Part shown: positions 50,858-63,201 of the stretch, in pieces
Numbering within the stretch: the stretch's first letter is position 1
Layout of the letters: every line of letters begins with the position of its first letter
Source: Selaginella tamariscina
Taxonomy: Eukaryota; Streptophyta; Lycopodiopsida; Selaginellales; Selaginellaceae
DNA length: 64,000 nucleotides
Assembly: GCA_003024785.1 (NCBI GenBank)
Contig: PUQB01000901.1
Location: 1-64,000, forward strand
Reading direction: 5' to 3'
Translations under genes and position numbers: made by a program
Notes under the pieces: model-generated
Seen by the model: the letters and a program-made list of their open reading frames with translations, nothing else
What the model was told of the DNA's origin: nothing
Database searches by the model: none

Positions 50858-51540
50858 GGGCGTTTTAATAGTGTAAATACTGATATATAGTGTGCATGTA
50901 TGTATGTAAGTAAAGAATACAGAACGAGGTTATACGTATCATGCGTGTAGGAAGATATTAATATTTAAAACGAATAATTAAACAATTATAATATAAATGG
51001 GCGTATGCTTACAAAGCGTGTTGTTCTGCGACATAAGAAATTCGAATGCAATGCACGCCATTCTAAGCTTCCTCACATGAATCATCCTAACCCTAAAATA
51101 GAGTTCTAGGGTTTAATAAATATATAAATAATAAATAAAAGAACAGTCCCTCCATGTCACCGCCTTGGGTTAAGAGTATTTGCATTATGGTTGCTGCTGA
51201 GAGTTTTTTTTCCCTTAATAGGGTATGGACTTTTTCTATTGATTTTCTCATTTTAAGTGTTGAGGAGATTGAGTGATGTGAGTTTGTTATTTCTGTTGTG
51301 GTGATTAAAATATTTTATAATAAGATGTCCCATGTTATCTAGTCTTTTTGCTTGGGTGAAGCTCTTATAAAAGGAAGTCTTATTATTCAAGGTTTAATCA
51401 CATTTTCTTTTTCTTATTCCCTTATTTTCACCTTGATAACTGCCTTCCAATACTTCTTTATGCATTTTTTCCTTTTTCACAATGTTTTTTCTTAATTTTT
51501 CTCACTTTCTCCTCTTTGCTCTGACACTTCAAACTTTTTT
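50661..51540. other. AT-rich region, end of the duplicated array
   Basis: No gene. caaagcgtgttgttctgcgacataag near 51014 resembles the agaaaagcgtgttgttatgtgacataag landmark of the units, so a degraded unit edge reaches here. On the + strand, gttgctgctgagagttttttt near 51190 is unassigned. Confidence 0.45.
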
Positions 51541-52428
51541 TTCCTACTTCAAAGGGGTAGAGGGGACAAACAAGAGTCTAGTCTCGACGATGGAGTGAGG
51601 AAAGTGGATACAATAGTGGAGTGCGGACGAGTGAAGTAAGTATGAATGGAACATCTGGCCCAACATAGTGAGGCCAAATGGATGTGGTAGTGGAGTGAGG
51701 CTAAACATAAATGACAAAGTGAGGATAAATGTAAAAGTTCAAACAAAGCCGGTGCTTCAAAATTTCTTTTCCTTCGTAGAAGAGATAAGGAGGATGTAAA
51801 GGACAAATAAAGTGAGTCTAACCTCCCATATGTGGTGTTGGACAAGGACGAAGGTCATAAGTCCAAGTTAATATGGGTTTCAAATGTTGACCAAAGGGAA
51901 GACACAAAGACAGGTTTTATTAATTATCATGAGTCCAAGTTAACAATCTTGCTGTAATGACATTTTGTGGATTATAGTGACTCTTGAAGTCCATTGTTTT
52001 GGTTTAGGGTTATGGCTTTAAGGTTGGTTTGAATATCTTATTACTGCACGTGAAGTTGTAGTCAATTCATCAATGTTCCCTAATTATTTGGGAGTTCTTT
52101 AACTATGTTATGTCGCTTGGTGGTCTTTTGGGAGTTTCATATTTTTATGATGGTGTTTGATAGCCTGACTAAAATTCCAAATGTTCACCAAATTTACGAT
52201 ATTAAACTTTTTCTTCTCCTAGAGGGGAGGATGATGTGAAATCCATAAATACATATATACATAATATATATACATACACGGTGTATATATATGATATTAC
52301 CCTATTAGATAATACTAATTATAGTAGTTAGCATATGGATCGTCCAATTGAGATTGAATTTGATCCATCCATTTTTGCATATAAGCAAGGGTCTAAACCT
52401 TATTTTCATATCACAACCACTTACAGAT
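51541..52428 (+). mobile_element. Remnant of a gypsy-like element: 3' internal end plus short LTR
   Basis: A polypurine tract (agaggggagga, 52219-52231) is followed by a TG-starting, CA-ending segment, tgatgtgaaa...tttcatatcaca (52232 to about 52428). This contains ccaattgagattgaatttga and catataagcaaggg, resembling the TATA region of the element A LTR. Upstream DNA is in moderately coding-like composition but has no intact frame. Confidence 0.4.
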
Positions 52429-52429
52429 T

Positions 52430-53440
52430 GAAATAAACTTTACATTATTCACTTATAAATATTTAATTTACATATACAGGTTGTTCAACACTTTTGAAGT
52501 TGTATATATACAATAATATATTATATTTTATTAATAGTTTATGTGTATATAATATCTTGAAATTAAATTATAGAGTACCCTCGAAACCATCTAATTCCCC
52601 ATTAATATTAAATTATATTTACATTCTAAACTGAAAATTATGCCCAAACTTATAATTTCAAATAAATATTTAAGTTCATGTATAATATACAATATATAGA
52701 AATTAAATAGTATACATCTATAATGTATATATACAAAATATACAATATCAATACAATTTATACATGCAATCTACACAACATATATACACATTAAATTTGT
52801 TTTTACTAAATAACTATATTAACATTAAATTGAGACTTTATATGAAATTTGATATTTATTAATTATTTGATTGGCATTAATTTAAATTAAAAATATTTTA
52901 AATTTTGAATTATATAAGAAATAATAATTAATGCCAGAATATGTTCATAGTCATTTAATATTTTATTAATAAATATGAAAATGGAAAATGTTAAATTAAT
53001 GATCATGTGTTAAATAATATATATCTTAAATTTTACACACACACACCACACCAAAATAAATTAAATATAGATTTACTTATATTAAAATATTATTAAATTC
53101 TTATACATACAATATATTAGAATTTAATATCGATGGGTTTATTTTTTCTAAACTTTGATTTAAATAAATTTCTTAAATTGTTTTAATTTTATTTTAGATT
53201 CTATAGTCAACATTTTAAACTACAAATTTTAAAAATCTAAATTTTATATGAAATTTTAATAATATTTTAATATTTAAGATATAGCTTGGTAGTGTTTCTA
53301 CAATAAATTTTAAATAAATTTTATTATAAATAAATTAGAACAAAATATGTAAGTAGGTTAGACAAGGGAATGCAAAGGACATTATTATTAATAATAATGT
53401 AGATGTTACTTGTAAGTATTAATGTATTACTTATTAGTAA
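52430..53440. other. AT-rich region without recognised features
   Basis: About 1 kb of very AT-rich DNA. I see no gene, repeat end or RNA. Confidence 0.6.
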
Positions 53441-55008
53441 AAACAGGCCTACTTAATGCACTTGGGTATCTGGTGATGGTCCGGCTGGTGTCATTAGGTA
53501 TTTGTAGGAAACTCTAAGCGAAGCTAGAACTTACCTTTTAGAAAACCCCCCAATTTTGACATCCCAGTTAGGCTAATTGGTTAATGTAGATGAGTTCAGC
53601 GTGTTTAGCAGGGTTAGGACACCTCTAGGGTTGACTTAACCCTAGGGTTTCCCTAACCCAGCCCTAAAAACCCCACCCCTTGGGTAGGGTTTTAGGGTTA
53701 GCTAGGCTAAGTTAAACACTCTCTCATTAACTTTATAAGGGGCTAGCTAATTCGTGCCAACCCACATACACATTCATGAAAGGGGGAGGGGGGGCTCCGT
53801 CACATAAATAGGTAGAGGAGTGAGGGTTCTTGGGCACATGATTGAGCTCGTTACTCTTCTCCCAGTGCAAGCTCTAGCTTGTGTTGTCAAGGCACAACCC
53901 TCTGTTGTGCCGCTTAATTTCCAAGAGGGTTGTGCCGCTCTCTTTCCAGATGACAGGGATACGTCCCACCTTCGGGTAACTTACCCTTAATGTTGGCAAA
54001 TTCATGCCTGGGAAGTCTTATCAGAATGCATGTTCCAAAAGTTGTCTCCAGCCTCCTCCTTCACGTCAAGTTAAGTGTAACACTCATGGCAAACAAGGCA
54101 CATCTGTGTCCTTGTTCAACTATGGCATGGGATCTTGTTTGACAGGTTCACATTACTAGTTCCTATGGCATGATAGCCCACATCATGGAAGGTAGTGTCA
54201 CATGAAGATGTGACACTAGGCTAAAACGTTTGTGACACAATGCCTAAGGCATGCCCTTTGGGTTGTGTCATGGACTTGTCGCTAAGGGTTGATATTCTAG
54301 CAAACAGAAATGCTTGTGTTTGCATTAGGGTGCTAAGCCTTAGGCATTTCCTCAAGGGAGGTTAGGTCTCGTAACTAGGTCATTGTGCTTAGGCACACTT
54401 GGCTAGGGGAGTGTTCTTCTTGGAATCCAAGGGTTGAACAACCTAAGCTTATTAGCAGGAGCCTTTTCGTGAGGCACTCGTAAGGTCATGTACTTAGGGT
54501 TATCCAAACCTAGCCTTAGAGAGTTTACTTAGTAGCACTCGTGTCCGCCTACGACGCACACTCATGACTCACTAAGTACTAGCCTTAGGTCGGGTATGAC
54601 TTGGCCACTCAAACCCTTAGGGGTTAGTTGTGGTCAGGGTACCCCATTTCCCTAAAGGGGTTGTACTTTCCGGATGAGGTGATTCCTTAAAGGGGTAAGT
54701 GACGATGCTTTAGCTCTGTCACGGGAGTATGTGTAAGACACATCTCCTTTGTGAGGTTAGGGCATGAGCATGTCTAGGTCTACTGAGATAGGATCCTAAA
54801 GTCTACTCGGGATATCCTCTAGGTTTGGGGATGGTCATTCTAGGGGACTTAGGGTAGGACTCTAAGTCTTCTGTTTAACTAAGCATTTGAGTTAAACTCT
54901 TTCATCTTAGAAGACTTAGCGTTGCTCACATAGGGAATTGATGTTATAAGACCACTTGGTAGCCACGTGTTGCCACGTGTTAGCCTTCTAGGTTAAAACT
55001 TTAACAAT
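53441..55008. other. GC-richer low-copy-looking block, possibly an LTR
   Basis: Abruptly richer in G and C than its flanks, with taaccctaggg/ttagggttt motifs near 53620-53700 and an internal direct repeat, agggttgtgccgct (53927-53940) and ctctgttgtgccgctt. It ends gttaaaactttaaca followed by attggtattggagcc, which resembles a tRNA-Met-type primer site (TGGTATCAGAGC). It could therefore be the right part of a long LTR. No open reading frame of note. Confidence 0.4.
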
Positions 55009-55012
55009 TGGT

Positions 55013-57316
55013 ATTGGAGCCTATTCTCTACAGTCAGTAGGACTACTTAAAGTTGTAGGGTGTTTTAGGGTTTAATTAGTTCTAAATTCTTAAAGTACTC
55101 TATCACTTTTGGCTAACGTCTGAATTTTGCGTGGAGAGTTCGTCTTGAGATCTATAACTCTTTAGAGTATACCTATTTCATAAATGGGTGTGGGTTATGG
55201 ACTCGAATGTCAAAAGTAACACTTGGAAGTCAACTTCCAAGTTGTATGCCATGTTATTTTATCTTGTGGTTGTCTTGGTTACTTAACCATATACTTTACA
55301 AGACATGGCATGTTAGTTTGTTTTGGCTTACAAACTAAGTCATGTGAGATGGGTCTTGTGATATTCTAAGTCTACACATTATCAAAAAAATTTCTTTTCT
55401 TTAAGGTGTTTGAATTTGGGATAACACATGATTTGAAAAAAATAGTGTCTATTGATTTTGGCTTAGAGCAAGATTCAATATTAGGTTTGGCAATAGTGTT
55501 CAAATGGGGAAAGGCTTATGTTAAATGTGCATCTTTGACTTTGGGAGAAGGGGCATATTCAAACATAAGAGGGAACACTACATTTTAAAGAATGAGATAG
55601 AATAATAAATTTTGGCCTTAAATGGATTTAATGTTGCATCCCTATCAATGCAGCTTTTGGATAGATTGCATGATCTATTAGAAAGAGTATATACGTTTAC
55701 ATTTTCAGTTTACTGAGTAATGAAGAACTTGCATATTGAAGGCGTTCGGCGCACACTACATAAAATGTAAAATAAGCTCTTATTATAGTGCATTTTCCGA
55801 AAGTATAACTCTAGAAGTATGTGCATTTTCATAGTTAACTCTTTAATCTTGAAAATCTATAACGTTGTTTGCAATGTTTATCGACTAAGTAAGAAAACTT
55901 GTTAAGTTTGATAACTTATGTTGAGAACTACCAATGAACTAATAACAGTCGGTTTTCCACTAGAGGTTTAAGTGCATGTACCTCCTCAGAGAGTCAGTAT
56001 TCGATGAGAAACAGAAGTTGGTATTGTGACAATTAGTATTGGAGCTATTATCTACGGTCAGTAGGACTGCCTAAAGTGTGGTGTATTTTAGAGTTTAATT
56101 AGTTTTAAATTCTTGAAGTACTCTATCACTTTTGGCTAACGTTTGAATTTTGCGTGGAGAGTTGGTCCTGAGATCTATAACTTTTTAGAGTACACCTATT
56201 TCATAAGTGGGTGTCGGTTATGGACTCCAATGTTGAAGGTAGTACTTGGAAGGCAACTTCCAAGTTATATGCCAGGTTACTTTACCTTATAGATGTTCAG
56301 GTTACTTTACCATATACTTCCACAAGACGTGGCATGTTAATTTATTCTGGTTTACAAACTAAGTCTTGTGAGGTGGGTCTTGTGATATCCTAAGTATAAA
56401 CATTAATAAAATTTTTTCTTTTTCTTTAAAAGTATTTAAATTGGAATAATACATGATACAGTGTCCATTGAGTTTTGGCTTAAGTTAAGATTCAATATCG
56501 GGTTTTGCAATAGTGTTCAAATGGGGAAAGACTTTTGTTAAATGTGCGTCTTTGACTTCGGAAAGAAGGGCATATTCAAACATAAGAATGAACACTACAT
56601 TCTGACATAAAGTGTAAAATAAATTCTTATTATAGTGCATGTTTTCGAGAGTGTAACTCTAGAAGCAAACTATGGTGATGAACTTATAATACAAAGGAAT
56701 GTCGGATATTAACATATAATAAATATGTTAAGTAGTTGGTCGAAGATCCAATATAATCAAAGTATGTCTGATGGTCGTAATATTTTAATGACGCTAGCTG
56801 CAAGTAACATTAGGTGGAATAGTTTATTAAGTTCAAGTCAACTTGATTATGAAGTTATCTCATGTGGGATCATAAGAATAAGATAGAATAATAGATTTTG
56901 GTAATAGACGGATTTAATGTTGCATCCCTATCAATGCAGCTTTTAGGATAGATGGCATGATCTACCAAAAAGAGTAACATTGGAAACATACGTTTACATT
57001 TTAGTTTACTGAGTAATGAAGGATTTGCATAATGTGCATTTTCATTGTTAACTCTTTAAACTTAAAATCTGTAATGTTGTTTACAATGTGGGGAGAAGCT
57101 CTTGAACAAGGGTGATTCCTTACTTAAGAAGAGCATTAATTAAAAGGTTCTCCACTCAACTTATCAACTAAGTAAGTTTCTTGCTAAGTTTAATGATAAG
57201 TTATGTTTGGAGATGTCAAATGAGCTGAAAGTTAGTCGGATTTTCATTAGAGGTTTAAGTGCATGTACCTCCTCAGAGAGTCGATATTCGGTGAGAATTA
57301 GAAGTTGGTATTGGTT
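55013..57316 (+). repeat. Tandem duplication, about 1.0-kb and 1.3-kb units
   Basis: The sequence from ggtattggagcctattct (55013) recurs from about 56037 (agtattggagctattatcta). Parallel landmarks: atctataactctttagagta (55150 / 56172), gtgttcaaatggggaaa (55498 / 56513) and gagagtcagtattcg (55990 / 57278). The second unit has an extra segment at about 56650-56880. Probably internal sequence of a non-autonomous LTR element. Confidence 0.8.
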
Positions 57317-57354
57317 TTCAATATCAATTTTATTTCAGAGTCGAATATGATTAT

Positions 57355-57420
57355 TTAAAAGATGGTTTCTTGACTTTGCATCATAGTCATAAATGTGGGC
57401 ACTTAAAGAACAAATAAAAT
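57355..57420 (+). pseudogene. Possible zinc-knuckle remnant of a retrotransposon gag
   Basis: cataaatgtgggcacttaaagaac reads HKCGHLKN, like the CCHC knuckle of Ty1/copia gag, with the first and last Cys codons lost. It is interrupted 11 bases later by the chromovirus insertion. Confidence 0.3.
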
Positions 57421-57695
57421 ATGTATCTTCTGTCACACCCGATGCAGGATACAGGATTCCGGATACAGGATACAGGATGCAGGATTTCGGATACAGGATA
57501 CGGGTTACAGGATATGCCTGCAGGATATTCCTACAGGATATGCCTGCAGGATATTCCTACAGGATATACCTATAGGATATTCCTATAGGATATGCCTATA
57601 GGATATGCTACAGGATATGCCTAGAGGATAAGGGACACTATTCTTAGCTCATGACTAGATTAGACTCATGACTAGATTAGCTTGGAGTTGTGAGC

Positions 57696-57702
57696 ATAAA
57701 AG
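57696..57702 (+). promoter_or_regulatory. TATA box of chromovirus B
   Basis: ataaaag within the LTR. Transcription would be expected about 30 bases downstream, near 57726-57732, exactly where the self-primer sequence begins. The same box is in the 3' LTR near 63321. Confidence 0.6.
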
Positions 57703-57726
57703 CTCCGACCTAATTGTTGTACAATC

Positions 57727-57738
57727 AGTTACTATCAA
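57727..57738 (+). other. Predicted self-primer sequence at the transcript 5' end
   Basis: agttactatcaa, 12 bases, the exact reverse complement of 58012-58023. It is conserved in the 3' LTR (near 63351). Confidence 0.65.
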
Positions 57739-58011
57739 CACCAGTCATTCTACGATTTTCTTGTTCCTTGTTCTTGTCTTGTTCTTGTCTTCTTTGCCTC
57801 CTGCTCCTGTCTTGCTCCGGATCCTGTCTGTTCCTGGATCCTGTCCTGCGCTTTCCTGTCTTGCTCCGGATCCTATCCTGATCCTGTCCTGCTCCGATCC
57901 GTCCTGTTCCTATTCCTAGTTCCTGTCCTGCTCTCGGTCCTGTTCCTGAGTCAAGCCTTCCTGTTCTGGAATCCTACTCGCTTCCTGGTTCCTGGATCGT
58001 GGCTTGACAGT

Positions 58012-58023
58012 TTGATAGTAACT
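58012..58023 (+). other. Self-priming primer-binding site of chromovirus B
   Basis: ttgatagtaact starts three bases after the 5' LTR end, where a primer-binding site must be. It has no TGG for a tRNA 3' end but is fully complementary to 57727-57738. In Tf1 of fission yeast the first 11 bases of the transcript pair in this way. Confidence 0.65.
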
Positions 58024-58102
58024 TTCATAGCTTTCGTTTCCAGCTACTTTTTTTTCCTTGATTCTTTTCCTTCGTTTTTCTCCTTTCTTTCTTTCATAGA
58101 TC

Positions 58103-61100
58103 ATGGCTGATTTTGAGCACTTTCAACGCGAGCACCAAATGTTGCTTCATGAGCTGGCCACTTTGCGCCAAGTGGTCACCGATCTGCAAGGTTCCACCAT
58201 GCGGCACATGCAGCTGCTGATGCATCCTCCAAGGCTGCTGCGCAGGCTCTCTCTCAGGCATCGGTGGTTCCTTCTTCATCGAACTTTTCTCCGGAGCCGA
58301 AGATCAGCATGCCAGAGAAGTTCAGTGGCAACCGTGCCGATTTCCAAGGTTTCCTGAATCAGATCCGGCTCTTGATCCGCATGCAACCACGCCGCTACTC
58401 GACGGATGCACAAAAGGTTGGCCTTTTGGCATCCTTACTAAGTGGATCTCCACGAGCTTGGGTTGCTCCCTTGCTGGAGCGTGACGACCCATTGATGGAA
58501 GACTTTGAAGGTTTCGTGGCTGCCTTTGAAGCCTGTTTTGGAGATCCTGATAAGTACCGTTCTGCATGCACAAGTTACGGAAGGCTCACACAAGGATCCA
58601 GACCAGCTTCCGTTTATGCATCCGAATTTCAGCAATTGTGCACGAACATTCCATGGGACGAGACTGCATTGATCGAACACTTTCCGTTTTGGGCTGAGGG
58701 ATGACGTGAAGGACCTTCTCCTTACGTTACCGGATGCCAAACGTTAGCGGAGATCATGCAACAGGCCGTTCGCTGCGACAACCGTTTGTTCGAGCCGTCA
58801 GGAAAAATTCCGTCAGCAGTTCCTGCCAACAATCCTGTAGCCGTAGCACATGTTCCTACGACACCTTCTGGAGCAGTTCCTATGGAGGTTAACAAATCCA
58901 AGCGTGGCCCACTTTCAACTGCTGAGAAGCAACGTCGTCGGGTGAGAACCTATGCTTGTATTGTGGTGCAGCAGGACACAAGGTGGCGGAATGTCCTAAT
59001 AAAGCCAGAAGTTCAAGACGCGTGAAGCCGAAGCTGAAGTTCAGTCGGAAAACTTCAATGTCCACTTCGTCTAGGAGCCGCGAAGTTGGACGTAGGTGCA
59101 GGCTCCATTGGTGCTGCTCATACCATTCCATCACTCAAGTTTCCTGTACACATTCGCCTCAATAATCGAGAGCTCAAGGAGTTTGCCCTGTTAGACACTG
59201 GTGCAAATGCATGTTTCATGGATGACACTTTTGCAGCTCAGCATGGCATTCCGGTGGTGAAGTTGAAGCGTGCAGTTCCTGTAGAGGTGGCCGATGGTCT
59301 TGATTGCTTCTGGCGCAGTTACCCACGCTACCACACCTCTCTCTTGCATCATGGGCATTCAACTGTTCAATTTCCTTCAACTTGATCAAGACTCGGTCGA
59401 CTCCCATCATTTTTGGCATGCCATGGTTCGTTGTTGCAAATCCGCAGATCGACTGGAGGTCTAGGACGCTCACGTTTTCCTCTCCAGCAGCCAGGATCAA
59501 TCCTGTACCTTCCTGCGTGCAGGATACATCCTTGGTGTCTGAGGCAGTACAAGCTACAGGATTGACCGTGCCTGTTCCTGTACCAGTGTTGAAGACTCCT
59601 CCTCGACAGGATTCACCTCATGTCAGTTCCTCAGCACATCCGCAGGCTCTCTCCACTCCTGTAAGTTTGCGGTGTCCTGTACAGGGTTCTTCCAATCCTG
59701 TATCAGTGTCGAAGGTTCCTCCTCAACAGGATCCACCTCCTGTTTTCGTCAGCACACTCACAGGCTTCCCTCACTCCTGTGCAACCACGGACTTCTGTAC
59801 AGGATTCTTCCAATCCTGTACACTCGTCAACATCCACACAGGTTTCTCCAATCCTGCCTCTTTTGTTACTCTGCTCTGTTCCACCCCCAAGATCCTTCCT
59901 CTTTTTCAGTCACAGCTCCCTCCTTCTCCTCTCCGAGTTCTTACCACTACCATGCATGAACTTACCACTGATCCTGCTCCTTTCCACCTTTTTGCCTTTC
60001 AAGTAACTCCTACGTCCTCTTCTACCTTTCCTGTGTCTGACTCTCCTGTTTTTCAATCTCCTTCGCCTACTCCTTCTCCTTCTCCTCCTTCTCTCTACCA
60101 TCCAAGTACCACGACTTTAAGGACGTTTTTGACAAGCACAAGGCTACAGTTCTTCCTGTTCACAGGTCCTACGACTGTCCTATTGATCTTGCAGAAGGAA
60201 AGACCCACCGTTCGGACCGATTTACGCATTGTCACCCACAGAGTTGGAGGTTCTTCGCCAGTACATCGAGGACAACTTGGCATCCGGCTTCATTCGTCAC
60301 TCAAAGTCCCCTGCAGGAGCGCCAATCTTCTTTGTCAAGAAGAAGGATGGGAGCTTACGTTTGGTTGTGGACTACAGGGGTTTGAATCAAGTACCATTCG
60401 GAATCGGTACCCGTTGCCATTGATCCCGGAACTTCTCGATCGGCTGCGAGGAGCAAAGGTGTTCACGAAGATCGACTTACGAGGGGCCTACAACCTTGTA
60501 CGGATTCGTCCGGCGATGAGTGGAAGACTGCCTTTCGTACAAGGTATGGACACTTCGAGTACACGGTGATGCCTTTCGGCCTTACCAATGCCCCAGCCGT
60601 GTTCCAACACATGGTGAACGACATCTTTCGTGACTTCTTGGACCAGTTTGTGGTGATCTACCTCGACGACATTTTGATTTTCTCCAAGGACCAGGCGGCA
60701 CATGACAAGCATGTACGGTTGGTTCTACAGCGGCTTCGTGAGCATGGCTGTATGCGAAGTTGGAGAAGTGTTTTTTCGATAGGGATTCTGTGGAGTTCTT
60801 GGGCTACATCGTCTCTCCTGCTGGCGTTTCCATGGACATGCACAAGGTGAAGACCATCGTGGAGTGGGAGAGGCCCAAGTCTGTACGAGATGTACAATGT
60901 TTCCTTGGCTTTGCAAACTTCTACAGGCGTTCATACAGGACTTCTCCAAGCGTGTACTTCCACTCACGGAACTCACCAAGCGCACAGAGGTTTTCTCTTG
61001 GTCCGACAAGGCGGAACATGCATTCACAACACTCAAGGACACCTTCACGACAGCTCCGATTTTAGCACATCCTGATCCTTCTCGTCCTTTCTTCGTTGAA

Positions 61101-63201
61101 GCAGATGCCTCGGATTTTGCAGTAGGATCCGTCCTATCGCAAGTTGGAGAGGACAAGTTGCTTCATCCTGTAGCTTTTCACTCTCGTAAGTTCCTGTCGG
61201 CGGAGATCAATTACGAGATTCATGACAAGGAACTCAAGGCCATTGTGGATTCGTTTGAGGAGTGGCGGCATTTCCTGGAAGGTGCTGCACATCCTGTACA
61301 AGTTCTTACGGATCACAAGAACCTGGAGTACTTTCAAACGGCTCGAGTTCTCAGTCGGCGACAGGCTAGGTGGGCGGAGTTCCTATCACGTTTTGACTTC
61401 GTCATCGTCTACAGGCCCGGTTTTCGGAATGGCAAGGCGGACGCATTGTCTAGGCGCTCTTACCTTGCACCAAGCCCGGGCGATCCTGCATTTGACTGTC
61501 AAAGGCAAGTGTTGTTGGGTCCTGATCGATTCCGGCTTGCGGCACTGCAGGTTCATCAGGCTCCAGCAAATTCAACACTCCTACAGGACGTCCGTTCGCA
61601 GTTGGCTACAGACGACTTGGCAAAGAATGTGTTCTCACACATTCATCCTGACGTTGCAAGTTCCTCTTCCTCCAGTTCCCGTCCAGACTACAACCTGTTC
61701 ACCATACAGGATGGACTCCTGTACCGGGAAGGTCTCCTGTACGTTCCTGTTGGTGTTTGCAGGACTCGTGTGGTACAGGATTGTCATGATACCCCGGCTA
61801 CAGGACATTTTGGTGTGGCCAAGACAGTTGAGTTGGTGACTCGCAACTATTGGTGGCCTGGGTTGCGAGGTTTTGTGGAAAGGTTTGTACGGAGTTGTGA
61901 CACTGCAACAGGTCGAAGATGCCTCATGCACCCTCTGGTCTTCTTCGTCCTCTTCCTGTTCCTTCTGCTCCTTGGAGATCCATTTCTATGGATTTCCTCA
62001 CAGATCTTCCTCCTTCTCGTGGATTCGATGCAGTTCTTGTGGTGGTTGACCGTTTCACCAAGCAGGCTCATTTCCTACCCTGCAACAAGACAGCTACAGG
62101 TCAGACAACTGCCGAGTTGGTGATCCGTGAGGTGTTCCGACATCATGGTCTTCCTGAGAGCATTGTTTCCGATCGAGGTCCACAATTCATGTCCAAGTTT
62201 TGGCGAGAGCTTCTTCGGAGTCTACAGGTTAAAGCGGATCTTTCTTCAGGATATCACCCACAAACGATGGGCAGTCGAACGCACAATTCAGACCTTGGAA
62301 CATATCTTCGTTGCTTCATCAGTTACCAACAGGATAATTGGTTGGACCTTCTTCCTATGGCGGAGTTTGCCTACAACAACTCCATTCACGCATCTACAGG
62401 CCAGACACCTTTCTTTGCTCTTACAGGCCACCATCCACGTTTTGACTTTGCTCCTCCTGCTTCTCCTTCTTCCGCTCCTGCAGTACAGGATCGTCTCAGC
62501 ATCTTCGCAGGTACAGGATGATCTCCAGGTTCATCTTCAGCAGGCACAGGAACGTACAAGCATCATGCTGATGCTCACCGTCAGCCGGCACCTGCATACA
62601 AGATTGGTGATCTCGTGTGGCTTCTTCGTCGACACATTCGCACCAACAGGCCTTCTTCTAAGTTGGATTTTCAACGATTGGGCCCTTACAGGATCGTGGC
62701 GGAGGTAAATCCTGTAGCTTTCCGACTCGAGTTACCATCCACGGTGAAACTTCATCCTGTGTTTCACACCTCCTTGTTGGAGCCGTATCATCCTTCTTCT
62801 CTTCCTGGTCGTGCTTCTTCTCCTCCCCCTCCTGTGGTCATTTGGTGAACCTGAGTACGAAGTTGCAGCCATCCTTGATTCTCGTCTTCATCGTGCCAAC
62901 TTCAATACTTGGTGGATTGGAAAGGTTATTTGCCTACGATCGCACTTGGGAACCTGCATCCAACTTACTCCATGCTTCTTCCAAAGTTGCTGCCTTCCAT
63001 CGGCATTATCCTGCTAAACCAGGTCCAAGACTCGTGGAACTCGTCCTTAGGGAGGAGGTGCTGTCACAACCCGATACAGGATACAGGATTCCGGATACAG
63101 GATACAGGATGCAGGATTTCGGATACAGGATACGGTTACAGGATATGCTGCAGGATATTCCTACAGGATATACCTATAGGATTCCTACAGGATATCTATA
63201 G
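58103..63201 (+). CDS. Gag-pol polyprotein of chromovirus B (frame-broken)
   Basis: Apparently one long gag-pol frame, as in Tf1/sushi elements. ATG at 58103; gag capsid region at about 58290-58760 ([24 protein letters not shown]); zinc knuckle [15 protein letters not shown] near 58952-58996; protease LLDTGA near 59188-59205; a Ser/Pro/Thr-rich linker 59500-60130; RT with VVDYRGLNQ near 60364 and YLDDILIFS near 60659; RNase H with EADASDFA near 61100 and DALSRRS near 61441; integrase zinc finger near 61780-61910, core with SDRGPQF near 62170 and YHPQT near 62255; chromodomain [13 protein letters not shown] near 62850-62890, then DWKGY and TWEPASNL. About eight one-base shifts interrupt it. 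After the chromodomain, one frame stays open through the start of the 3' LTR to 63201. Confidence 0.88.

Larger units (their letters stand above)
57431..58009 (+). repeat. 5' LTR of chromovirus B
   Basis: tgtcacaccc...gcttgaca. The U3 part (57440-57635) is a minisatellite of about 16 aggat(a) units spaced 7-16 bp. The U5 part (57780-57990) is rich in the complementary atcctg/tcctgt motif. Confidence 0.93.

Noticed and set aside
53600-53720. taaccctaggg/ttagggttt words suggesting an interstitial telomere
   Set aside because: Only scattered, imperfect words; no run of several TTTAGGG units in phase.
57668-57919. Leu/Ser/Pro-rich hydrophobic frames in the LTRs of chromovirus B
   Set aside because: They translate the tcctgt-rich U5 tract and differ between the two LTRs by indels; no sign of coding constraint.
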